From NCBI GenBank assembly GCA_050954595.1, contig JBPBQE010000558.1:1-6440 (forward strand): a DNA stretch of 6,440 bases, given 5' to 3'. Source of the DNA: JAVVHH01 sp050954595 (lineage in GTDB: Bacteria > Pseudomonadota > Alphaproteobacteria > Acetobacterales > Acetobacteraceae). The position numbers were made by a program, and so were the translations under genes. Under the pieces are notes generated by a model. The model was not told the origin of the DNA, made no database searches, and worked only from the letters and a program-made list of their open reading frames with translations. Numbering within the stretch: the first letter of the stretch is position 1; the number at the start of each line of letters is the position of its first letter. Positions 1 to 6,223 of this stretch are shown here, piece after piece.

Positions 1-1474
1 CTGGATTCATATCCCGGCCGGGTATGCTCGCCTGTTCGCATCGGGCCGTTACGACTGGAAGTTCGCCACCGAGCCGGAAGCCGAATTGGGCGGCCGCAAC
101 GTCAACTGGCCGCGCGGCCGCGTGCTAGGCGGTTCCGGCAGCATCAACGGCTTGGTGTTCCTGCGGGGATCACCGCACGATTACGACCGCTGGGCCCAAG
201 CCGGCGCGCGAGGCTGGTCGTATCAGGACGTTTTGCCGACGTTCAAACGGATCGAGAATTGGACCGGCCCGGCCAGCGAGCATCGCGGCACAGATGGACC
301 GATCACGGTAAGCGAGCCCGCAAAACTGTCCCTCGGGGCCGCGGCGTTCATCGAAACCGCGGTCGCCTGCGGTATTCCGCTCCATCGCGACATCAATGCC
401 GACACTATCGAGGGCGTGGCGCCGATTCAGATGAACGTGCGGGGCGGGTTCAGGCGAAGCACGGCGCGCGCCTATCTGAAGCCGGCACGAGGCCGGCCCA
501 ATCTGCGCGTGCTGACGGAGATCGATGTCACCAAGCTGGTGATTGAAGACGGCCGCGCTGTCGGATGCATGGCCCGGCGAGCGGATGGCAGCACGACGGA
601 GTTCCGCGCCGCGCGTGAGGTGGTGCTGAGCGCCGGGTCGATCATGAGCCCGAAATTGCTGATGTTGTCGGGTATCGGTGACGGCGCCGCGTTGCAGGAA
701 CTCGGCATTCCGGTGGTGCATTCGTTGCCTGGCGTGGGGCAGAACCTGCAGGACCATCTGATCACGCGCTTCGGCTTCCGCACCAAGCCGGCAGGCACGC
801 TGAACGAGCTGACCTCGACGCGCATCAAGATGGCGGCGATGGCGCTCGGCTATGCCGTCACTCGCCGCGGCCCCATGGCGGTGGGCGCGACGGAGGCGAC
901 GCTGTTCGCCAAGGTCACGCCCGGAAGCGACGAGGCGGAGGTGCAGTTCCAGTTCATCAATTTCAGCCTCACCCCCGGCCGCGGCTACGAGTTGCCGAAG
1001 CATCCGGGCTTCATGTTCAATTTCGGCCAATGCCGCCCGGATAGCCGCGGCTCGCTGACCCTGCGCAGCGCCGATCCCGCCGACAAGCCCGTCATTCGTG
1101 CCAACTACCTATCGCATCCGAACGACCAGCACGTCATGCTCGAGGGCAGCCGCCTTGCGCGTCGGCTGGGACGGACGGCGCCATTCTCCGACTTCGTGCT
1201 GGAAGAAATGCAGCCATCACCAGATATCGTCGGTGACGACGCGATGCTAGACTACATTCGCGAGACCGGAACCACCGTCTATCATCCCTGCGGCACTTGC
1301 CGGATGGGCACCGATCCCGCCGCCGTCGTCGACCCGGCGTTGCGCGTCCACGGTGTGAGCGGATTGCGGATCGCCGACGCTTCGGTGATGCCGCTGGTGC
1401 CGAGTTCCAACATTCAGCCGGCGGTGATGATGATTGCCGAGCGTGCGGCCGCGATGATGAAAGCCTCGGCCTGA
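1..1474 (+). CDS. GMC-family FAD-dependent oxidoreductase (choline/alcohol dehydrogenase-like), 5' end missing
   Basis: The open frame is already running at position 2, so the true start lies to the left. About 490 residues are visible, against roughly 530-550 for the family, so the N-terminal dinucleotide-binding GxGxxG segment is cut off. GMC signature 1 is at nt 116-187 (GRVLGGSGSINGLVFLRG, then HDYDRW). Signature 2 is at nt 635-679 (GSIMSPKLLMLSGIG). The C-terminal catalytic block is present: the active-site His of YHPCGTCRMG at nt 1283-1285 and the paired Asn of SSNIQP at nt 1409-1411. Family members oxidise an alcohol to an aldehyde with FAD, choline being the best-known substrate. The substrate here cannot be told from sequence, and BetA is only one possibility. 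A 97-base gap and the change of function suggest it is not part of the downstream sulfate operon. Family assignment is firm, substrate unknown. Confidence 0.93.
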   Translation, partial: WIHIPAGYARLFASGRYDWKFATEPEAELGGRNVNWPRGRVLGGSGSINGLVFLRGSPHDYDRWAQAGARGWSYQDVLPTFKRIENWTGPASEHRGTDGPITVSEPAKLSLGAAAFIETAVACGIPLHRDINADTIEGVAPIQMNVRGGFRRSTARAYLKPARGRPNLRVLTEIDVTKLVIEDGRAVGCMARRADGSTTEFRAAREVVLSAGSIMSPKLLMLSGIGDGAALQELGIPVVHSLPGVGQNLQDHLITRFGFRTKPAGTLNELTSTRIKMAAMALGYAVTRRGPMAVGATEATLFAKVTPGSDEAEVQFQFINFSLTPGRGYELPKHPGFMFNFGQCRPDSRGSLTLRSADPADKPVIRANYLSHPNDQHVMLEGSRLARRLGRTAPFSDFVLEEMQPSPDIVGDDAMLDYIRETGTTVYHPCGTCRMGTDPAAVVDPALRVHGVSGLRIADASVMPLVPSSNIQPAVMMIAERAAAMMKASA

Positions 1475-1571
1475 GCATTCCTGGTAGCAGAATTCTTCCT
1501 TCTTCCAGCACGGACTTGTAGGTAAAGAGAAAAACTATCTTCTTAGCGGTTCTTATACCGCGAGCCCAATC
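1475..1571 (+). promoter_or_regulatory. Intergenic region upstream of the cysH operon, probable promoter/regulatory segment
   Basis: This is the only gap of any size in the window and is clearly more AT-rich than its flanks, as expected for the promoter of the six-gene run that follows. It holds a tandem repeat TTCTTCC-TTCTTCC (1493-1506) and two copies of TTCTTA exactly 10 bases apart (1540-1545 and 1550-1555). It also holds a short inverted repeat GCGGT-N6-ACCGC (1546-1561). A weak -10-like TATACC lies at 1554-1559, but no good -35 is seen at the right distance. No convincing Shine-Dalgarno sequence precedes the cysH ATG. No hairpin-plus-T-run terminator for the upstream gene is visible. 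The regulatory role is inferred from position and repeats. No regulator can be named. Confidence 0.4.
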
Positions 1572-2306
1572 ATGCCGTCCGTCGCCGACCTCGATACCGC
1601 CTTTCGCTCGCTCCAGCCGAGCGAGCGGTTGCAGACCTTGCGGGCACAGATCGACGGCACCCTGGTATTCACCACCAGCTTCGGCCTCGAGGACCAGGTG
1701 CTCCTGCACCTGATCGCCGCCTCTGGCATCGACGTTGCGATCGCGACGCTCGATACCGGGCGCTTGTTCCCGGAGACGTACGAGCTATGGGCGCGAACCG
1801 AAGCCCGCTACGGCGTGAAGGTACGGTCCTTTAGCCCGGATGCGGCGTCGGTGCAGGCGCTAGTCTCGACCCAGGGGATCAACGGTTTCTACGACAGCCC
1901 GGCCAACCGCTCCGCCTGCTGCGGCGTGCGCAAGATCCAGCCGCTCGGGCTCGCCTTGGCGGGCGCGGCGGGGTGGATCACCGGGTTGCGAGCGGATCAG
2001 TCGGCCAACCGGCAGGCGATGCTGTTCGTCGAATGGGATGTGGCGCACGGGCTGATCAAGGCCAACCCGCTGCTCGACTGGAGCCGCGAGCGCATCACCC
2101 AGTTCGCCGACACCGAGGACGTGCCGATCAATCCACTGCACGCGCAGGGCTTCGTCTCGATCGGCTGCGCCCCGTGCACGCGGGCGATCGCGCCGGGCGA
2201 GGACGAGCGCGCCGGCCGTTGGTGGTGGGAGCAGGACCGCACCAAGGAATGTGGGCTGCATGTCGGCGCGGACGGCAAACTGGTGCGAGCGGGAGCCGGT
2301 CGATGA
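1572..2306 (+). CDS. cysH: Adenylylsulfate (APS)-type reductase, [4Fe-4S] CysH
   Basis: Cytoplasmic enzyme of assimilatory sulfate reduction that reduces activated sulfate (APS, possibly also PAPS) to sulfite with thioredoxin as donor. The 244-residue protein has the PAPS-reductase fold landmarks: TTSFGLEDQVLLHL (34-47), LDTGRLFPETYELW (60-73) and WITGLRADQSANR (135-147). Two cysteine pairs, CCGVRK (Cys116/117) and SIGCAPCT (Cys199/202), are the [4Fe-4S] ligands that mark APS reductases and are absent from the cluster-free E. coli PAPS type. The C-terminal ECGLH holds the catalytic Cys227. The ATG at 1572 is the first start in this frame after the gap. No in-frame ATG, GTG or TTG lies just upstream, and the length matches the family. 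The ribosome site is very weak. The stop overlaps the cysD start (ATGA). The preference for APS is inferred from the cysteine pairs and the lack of cysC here. Confidence 0.96.
   Translation: MPSVADLDTAFRSLQPSERLQTLRAQIDGTLVFTTSFGLEDQVLLHLIAASGIDVAIATLDTGRLFPETYELWARTEARYGVKVRSFSPDAASVQALVSTQGINGFYDSPANRSACCGVRKIQPLGLALAGAAGWITGLRADQSANRQAMLFVEWDVAHGLIKANPLLDWSRERITQFADTEDVPINPLHAQGFVSIGCAPCTRAIAPGEDERAGRWWWEQDRTKECGLHVGADGKLVRAGAGR
2291..2295 (+). promoter_or_regulatory. Ribosome binding site for cysD
   Basis: GGGAG lies 7 bases before the ATG at 2303. It supports that start over both the long in-frame upstream extension, which runs through cysH, and the second Met two codons downstream. The site sits inside the last codons of cysH. 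Confidence 0.6.
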
Positions 2307-3205
2307 AGATGTTGTCACGGCTGGAGCGGCTCGAGGCCGAGAGCATCCACATCATGCGCGAGGTCGTTGCCACCTGCGAGAACCCGGTGATGCTCTACTC
2401 GATCGGCAAGGATTCCGGCGTGCTGCTGCATCTGGCGCGCAAGGCATTCTATCCGGGGCCCCTGCCCTTCCCGCTGCTGCACGTCGATACGACGTGGAAA
2501 TTTCGCGAGATGATCGAGTTCCGCGACCGGGTCGGCCGTGAGCCCGGCACCAACCTCCTCGTGCACATCAATCAGGACGGCGTGCGCGACGGCATCGGCC
2601 CGTTCGCCTCCGGCTCGCGCGTGCATACCGACGTGATGAAGACGCAGGGGCTGAAGCAGGCGCTCGACAAATACGGCTTCGACGCCGCCTTTGGCGGCGC
2701 GCGGCGTGACGAGGAGAAGAGCCGGGCCAAGGAGCGCGTGGTCTCCCTGCGCGAAACCGGCCACCGCTGGGACCCGCGGCGCCAGCGCCCGGAGCCGTGG
2801 GCGCTGTTCAACACCCGCAAAGCCAAGGGCGAGAGCTTCCGCGTGTTCCCGCTCTCCAACTGGACGGAGGCGGATGTGTGGGACTACGTGGCGCGCGAGG
2901 GCATCGCCACCGTGCCGCTGTATTTCGCCAAGGAGCGCCCGGTGGTGCGGCGCGACGGCATGCTCCTGATGCGCGACGACGACCGCATGGAATTGCTGCC
3001 GGGCGAACAGGTCGAGATGCTCTCCGTCCGCTTCCGCAGCCTCGGCTGCTACCCGTTGACCGGCGCGGTGGAGAGCGAGGCGGCAACGCTGGCCGAGGTG
3101 ATCGCGGAGATGCGTGGCTCCACCGTGTCGGAGCGAAGCACGCGGGCGATCGACCATGATGGCGCCGGGTCGATGGAACAGAAGAAGATGGAAGGGTATT
3201 TCTAA
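2303..3205 (+). CDS. cysD: Sulfate adenylyltransferase (ATP sulfurylase) small subunit CysD
   Basis: Catalytic subunit of the heterodimeric ATP sulfurylase. It adenylates sulfate with ATP to give APS and pyrophosphate, driven by GTP hydrolysis in CysN. The protein has 300 residues, close to the 302 of E. coli CysD. The PP-loop ATP-pyrophosphatase motif SIGKDS is at 33-38, followed by LLHLARKAF. Other family blocks are HVDTTWKFREMIEFRD (60-75), FGGARRDEEKSRAKER (130-145), VFPLSNWTEADVWDY (181-195), GCYPLTGAVES (248-258), and the C-terminal block SERSTRAIDHD (276-286) with the ending MEQKKMEGYF. The start is set by homology to the usual N-terminus, the ATGA overlap with cysH, and a GGGAG site. 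The stop overlaps the cysN start (TAATG), so CysD and CysN should be translationally coupled, as suits subunits of one enzyme. No damage seen. Confidence 0.97.
   Translation: MKMLSRLERLEAESIHIMREVVATCENPVMLYSIGKDSGVLLHLARKAFYPGPLPFPLLHVDTTWKFREMIEFRDRVGREPGTNLLVHINQDGVRDGIGPFASGSRVHTDVMKTQGLKQALDKYGFDAAFGGARRDEEKSRAKERVVSLRETGHRWDPRRQRPEPWALFNTRKAKGESFRVFPLSNWTEADVWDYVAREGIATVPLYFAKERPVVRRDGMLLMRDDDRMELLPGEQVEMLSVRFRSLGCYPLTGAVESEAATLAEVIAEMRGSTVSERSTRAIDHDGAGSMEQKKMEGYF
3190..3196 (+). promoter_or_regulatory. Ribosome binding site for cysN
   Basis: GGAAGGG ends 8 bases before the ATG at 3205 and lies within the last codons of cysD. It is the clearest Shine-Dalgarno-like sequence in the operon and supports the start that overlaps the cysD stop codon by one base. 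Confidence 0.6.
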
Positions 3206-4686
3206 TGGCCACGCTTGAGGCCGCCCGCGCTGTCCTAACCGCGTCGCCCCCTGCCCAGGACAGCGCGCAGTTGCGAGTGCTGACCTGCGGCTCCGTCGAT
3301 GACGGCAAGAGCACGCTACTGGGCCGCCTCCTGTTCGACACGCACTCGATCGCCGACGACCAGCTCTCGGCGCTGGACCGCGAGTCCCGTCGCTGGGGCA
3401 CGCAAGGTGAGTCGATGGACTACGCCCTGTTGCTCGACGGGCTCTCGGCCGAGCGCGAGCAGGGCATCACCATCGACGTCGCCTACCGCTACTTTTCCAC
3501 CGAGCGCCGCAGCTTCATCGTCGCCGACACGCCCGGCCACGAGCAATACACCCGCAACATGGCGACCGGCGCCTCGCAGGCCGACCTCGCGATCATCCTG
3601 GTCGATGCCCGCAAGGGCGTCCTGGCCCAGACGAGGCGGCATGCCTTCATCGTTGCCACCCTCGGCGTGCGTCACGCCGTGTTGGCGGTCAACAAGATGG
3701 ACCTGGCCGATTTCTCCCAGGCGCGCTTCGACGAGATCGTCGCCGAGTTCGGCCAGGCGGCGTCGATGCTGGGTCTCCAATCGATCGTGCCGATCCCACT
3801 GGTCGCACGCGACGGCGACAACCTGGCGAGCCGGTCGGCCCGAATGAATTGGTATGGCGGGCCGACCCTGCTCGACCACCTCGAGACCGTTGATGCGACG
3901 CCGCCGGCCGAGGCGGCCGGGTTCCTCCTGCCGATCCAACTCGTGCTGCGGCCCGACTCCGACTTCCGCGGTTATGCCGGCACCGTCGCGCAGGGATCGG
4001 TGCAGGTCGGCGACGCCGTGATCGCGCTGCCGAGCGGGCGAAAGAGCACGGTTGCGCGGGTGATCGCCAGCGGACGGGATCAAGGCATGGCGGGCGCGGG
4101 CGAAGCGGTAACGATCGCGCTGTCGGGCGAGATCGACATCGCGCGCGGTGACGTGCTGGCATCGGCTGCCGACGCGCCCCGGCCGACGTCGCGGCTCGAG
4201 GCCACGCTGCTGTGGATGGACGACGATGCGATGTCGCCGACGCGCGACTACGCGCTGCTCCTCGGCCCGGCGAGCGCCGGGGCGCGGGTCTCGACCGTGC
4301 GGCATGCCATCGACATCGAGACGTATCGCGAGCGGGAGGCCAGCACGTTGTGGCTGAACGAGATCGGCGCCGTGTCGATCGAGGTGGATCGGGCGGTGAT
4401 CGCGGCACCCTATCGCGAGAACCGGGCGCTCGGCGCCTTTATCCTAGTCGACCGCGCGAGCAACCGGACGGTGGCGCTGGGTGTCGTCGATGGCATCGGG
4501 CCGGAAGCGAGCAGGACGCCGACACGGCGACTGGACGGCCGGGTAGCGGCCCATGTCGTCCTGTCCGCACTGACCCTCGGCTCGGTGACGCTGATGATGT
4601 CGGGCGATGCCGCGGTGGCCGTTGGTGTCGCGGGCGCGAACGTGGTGATATCGGCGATGCTCAATCGCATCGTGGCCCCTCGATGA
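3205..4686 (+). CDS. cysN: Sulfate adenylyltransferase large subunit, GTPase CysN, with an unusual C-terminal tail
   Basis: Regulatory GTPase subunit of ATP sulfurylase. It couples GTP hydrolysis to APS formation by CysD. The 493 residues begin with an EF-Tu-like G domain: P-loop GSVDDGKST (29-37), GIT switch (87-89) inside AEREQGITIDVAYRYF, DTPGHEQYTRNM (108-119) and NKMD (163-166). The G5 region reads PLVARDGDN (198-206), where E. coli CysN has PLSALEGDN, so the usual Ser-Ala is Val-Ala. Beta-barrel domains follow, with DFRGYAGTV (253-261) and GEIDIARGDVLAS (308-320). The canonical core ends near GAFILVDRASNRTVALGVV (410-428). About 65 extra residues (429-493) end in a hydrophobic stretch. 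There is no GLSGAGKS-type second P-loop, so this is not a CysN-CysC fusion. The stop overlaps the permease start (ATGA). Confidence 0.96.
   Translation: MATLEAARAVLTASPPAQDSAQLRVLTCGSVDDGKSTLLGRLLFDTHSIADDQLSALDRESRRWGTQGESMDYALLLDGLSAEREQGITIDVAYRYFSTERRSFIVADTPGHEQYTRNMATGASQADLAIILVDARKGVLAQTRRHAFIVATLGVRHAVLAVNKMDLADFSQARFDEIVAEFGQAASMLGLQSIVPIPLVARDGDNLASRSARMNWYGGPTLLDHLETVDATPPAEAAGFLLPIQLVLRPDSDFRGYAGTVAQGSVQVGDAVIALPSGRKSTVARVIASGRDQGMAGAGEAVTIALSGEIDIARGDVLASAADAPRPTSRLEATLLWMDDDAMSPTRDYALLLGPASAGARVSTVRHAIDIETYREREASTLWLNEIGAVSIEVDRAVIAAPYRENRALGAFILVDRASNRTVALGVVDGIGPEASRTPTRRLDGRVAAHVVLSALTLGSVTLMMSGDAAVAVGVAGANVVISAMLNRIVAPR
4489..4683 (+). other. C-terminal extension of CysN, possible degenerate DUF2061-like two-helix domain
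   Basis: Residues 429-493 of CysN lie beyond the homologous core. After a polar linker rich in Arg, Thr and Pro (GIGPEASRTPTRRLDGR) come two hydrophobic stretches, VVLSALTLGSVTLMMSG and AVAVGVAGANVVISAML, then NRIVAPR. The order (hydrophobic helix, short SGD turn, hydrophobic helix, basic end) and several positions recall DUF2061 (PF09834), a small two-helix membrane domain. The characteristic KAxSWR and HERxW ends are not present, so the match is from memory of the family pattern and is tentative. It could anchor ATP sulfurylase at the membrane near the permease encoded next. It may instead be a lineage-specific tail with no such role. Confidence 0.4.
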
Positions 4687-5471
4687 CCTATCCGTTTCAC
4701 GTCGATCTGCGCTTCGCCATCTCCGGATTACTGGTGGGCCTGTTGGTCGGGCAGACCGGCGTGGGCGGTGGCTCGTTGATGACGCCGCTGCTGATGCTGG
4801 TGTTCGGCATCCACCCGGCCACCGCAGTCGGGACCGACCTGCTGTATGCGTCGGCAACCAAGAGCGTCGGCACGATCGTGCATGGGCTGAGCGGCACGGT
4901 GAACTGGCGCATCGTCCGGCGCCTGGCCAGCGGCAGCCTGCCGGGGACGGCGCTCGGATTGGCGATCTTGTCCCGGCTTGACCCGGCGTCGCGCGGGCAG
5001 ATGCATGGGATCTCCGTCATACTCGGCATCATGCTGATCATCACCGCGATGTCGTTGTTCTTCCGGACGCGGCTGGTGGCGATACTGGGGCCGAAGCTCG
5101 ATCGGGTGTCGCCGCGCGGGCAGACCGTCATGACGGTGGTGACCGGGTTCGCGCTCGGACTGCTCGTGACCATGACGTCGGTGGGCGCCGGGGCGCTGGG
5201 GGTGACGGCGCTGCTGCTGCTGTATCCCCGTGAGCGATTGCCGGTGATCGTGGGGACGGACATCGCCCATGCGGTGCCGCTCACGCTGCTGGCCGGCATG
5301 GGGCATTGGTGGTTGGGATCGGTGGATTTCGTGCTGCTGGTCGGCCTGCTGTGCGGGTCGATCCCGGGGATCATCATCGGCTCCTGGCTGGCGACGCGGA
5401 TGCCAGAAACGGTGCTGCGGCCGATCCTTGCCGCGACGCTGACGGTGGTCGGGGTCAAGATCGTTCTTTGA
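4683..5471 (+). CDS. TauE/SafE (TSUP) family sulfur-oxyanion permease
   Basis: Inner-membrane permease of 262 residues, within the usual 240-270 for this family, with about eight hydrophobic segments. The two-fold internal repeat typical of TSUP proteins is plain. GLLVGLLVGQTGVGGGSLMT (15-34) matches GFALGLLVTMTSVGAGALGV (155-174). AVGTDLLYA (48-56) matches IVGTDIAHA (189-197). GSLPGTALG (84-92) matches GSIPGIIIG (225-233). Family members move sulfite, sulfate or organosulfonates. Sitting directly after cysHDN, this one probably brings in sulfate or exports excess sulfite. The sequence does not decide the direction. The ATG at 4683 overlaps the cysN stop and gives a normal N-terminus. No Shine-Dalgarno is evident, so initiation likely relies on coupling. 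No classical CysTWA sulfate ABC transporter is in the window. Confidence 0.92.
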   Translation: MTYPFHVDLRFAISGLLVGLLVGQTGVGGGSLMTPLLMLVFGIHPATAVGTDLLYASATKSVGTIVHGLSGTVNWRIVRRLASGSLPGTALGLAILSRLDPASRGQMHGISVILGIMLIITAMSLFFRTRLVAILGPKLDRVSPRGQTVMTVVTGFALGLLVTMTSVGAGALGVTALLLLYPRERLPVIVGTDIAHAVPLTLLAGMGHWWLGSVDFVLLVGLLCGSIPGIIIGSWLATRMPETVLRPILAATLTVVGVKIVL

Positions 5472-6223
5472 TGTGGCTCTGGCCGCTGCTCGCGGCGCCG
5501 TTCGTGGGCAGCCTGCTGGGCGTGCTGATCCGGCGGCTCCCGGTGGAGCGGCCGGTAGCACTGGCGCGCTCCTGCTGCGAGGCCTGTGGGGTTGCGCTGG
5601 GAGCGCGGGACCTCGTGCCCCTGGCAAGCTACGCCATGTTGCGCGGTCGCTGTCGCCGGTGCGGAACACGGATCGCGCCCTTCCATTGGCATATCGAGCT
5701 TGCCGCCGTGCTGGTGCCGGCGTCGGCGCTGGCCTGCGGCATCGAGGGTGATGCGCTTTGGGCGGTGAGTGGTGCCGGGTGGGTGCTACTGGCGCTGGCG
5801 TGGATCGATGCTGAGTGGATGCTGCTGCCGGATGTGTTGACGCTGCCTTTGCTGCTGGCCGGGTTGGCGGCGACGTGGTGGTTTGATCCGGACGAGGTGT
5901 CGGAACATGCCGTGGCGGCCGGGCTGGGGTGGGTCGCGTTGTGGCTGATTGCCGTGATCTATCGCCGGCTGCGCGGGCGAGACGGGCTCGGCGACGGTGA
6001 CGCTAAGTTGTTGGGCGCGCTCGGGGCATGGGTCGGTGTGGCCGGGCTGGCCGACGTGTTGTTCGGTGCGGCGCTGGCCGGGCTGGGCTGGGCTGGGCTG
6101 CTGCGGCTGCGCGGCCGGGCGATGTCGGCGACGACGGCGCTTCCGTTCGGGCCGTTCCTCGCCCTGGCGGGCTGGGCGGTGTTGTTGGCCGCGTGGCGCG
6201 GAACCGATATGGTCGGCTGGTGA
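5471..6223 (+). CDS. Type IV prepilin peptidase (A24 family; PilD/GspO-like)
   Basis: Integral membrane aspartyl protease that removes the leader of type IV pilin or type II secretion pseudopilin precursors. Many members also N-methylate the new N-terminus. The 250 residues contain the N-terminal domain with GSLLGVLIRRLP (13-24) and a four-cysteine zinc-type pair, CEAC (36-39) and CRRC (61-64), separated by LVPLASYAMLRGR (48-60). The peptidase domain has the first catalytic Asp in AWIDAEWMLLPD (Asp113) and the GxGD motif in GDGDAKLLGALGAW (Asp177). About seven to eight hydrophobic segments are seen. The start is the ATG overlapping the permease stop (TGATG). The longer upstream frame is read through the permease gene. 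No pilin or secretion gene is visible nearby. A perfect four-copy pentanucleotide repeat lies within the gene. Whether it also methylates cannot be told here. Confidence 0.93.
   Translation: MWLWPLLAAPFVGSLLGVLIRRLPVERPVALARSCCEACGVALGARDLVPLASYAMLRGRCRRCGTRIAPFHWHIELAAVLVPASALACGIEGDALWAVSGAGWVLLALAWIDAEWMLLPDVLTLPLLLAGLAATWWFDPDEVSEHAVAAGLGWVALWLIAVIYRRLRGRDGLGDGDAKLLGALGAWVGVAGLADVLFGAALAGLGWAGLLRLRGRAMSATTALPFGPFLALAGWAVLLAAWRGTDMVGW
6081..6100 (+). repeat. Four perfect tandem copies of GGCTG inside the prepilin peptidase gene
   Basis: GGCTG occurs four times in a row within the codons for AGLGWAGLL near residues 203-211. The unit is 5 bases, so gain or loss of one copy would shift the reading frame and remove the C-terminal helix. 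Four copies is few, and in GC-rich Gly/Leu/Trp/Ala coding DNA it may be chance. Confidence 0.8.

Noticed and set aside
170..1030. Minus-strand 286-codon frame opposite the GMC oxidoreductase
   Set aside because: Shadow of a gene with clear GMC signatures. The translation has no family features.
1475..1500. Rho-independent terminator after the GMC gene
   Set aside because: Only a 3-base stem (CTG/CAG) and short T-containing runs are seen. There is no GC-rich hairpin followed by a T tract.
1134..1709. Minus-strand 191-codon frame spanning the intergenic region
   Set aside because: It runs antisense through the end of the GMC gene and the start of cysH, has no recognisable domain, and would cover the only likely promoter region.
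1973..2302. N-terminal extension of cysD upstream of 2303
   Set aside because: The extension is the out-of-frame reading of cysH. CysD homology begins at the ATG at 2303, which has an SD and the usual ATGA overlap.
3316..4305. Minus-strand 329-codon frame opposite cysN
   Set aside because: Low-complexity Arg/His/Gln-rich translation with no recognisable motif, lying entirely within the well-conserved cysN.
4212..4682. N-terminal extension of the permease into cysN
   Set aside because: The extension is an Arg-rich alternative reading of cysN. The normal hydrophobic N-terminus starts at 4683.
4489..4686. CysN tail as an APS kinase (CysC) fusion or remnant
   Set aside because: Only about 65 residues, with no GxxGxGKS P-loop or other CysC blocks. 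The pattern is two hydrophobic helices.
5306..5470. N-terminal extension of the prepilin peptidase into the permease gene
   Set aside because: The extra residues are the out-of-frame reading of the permease. The A24 N-terminal motif is correctly placed from the ATG at 5471.
4697..5692. Long minus-strand open frames (331 and 313 codons) opposite the permease and peptidase genes
   Set aside because: They mirror strongly supported + strand genes. Their products are rich in Arg, Pro, Gln and His with no domain pattern, typical of antisense frames in GC-rich coding DNA.
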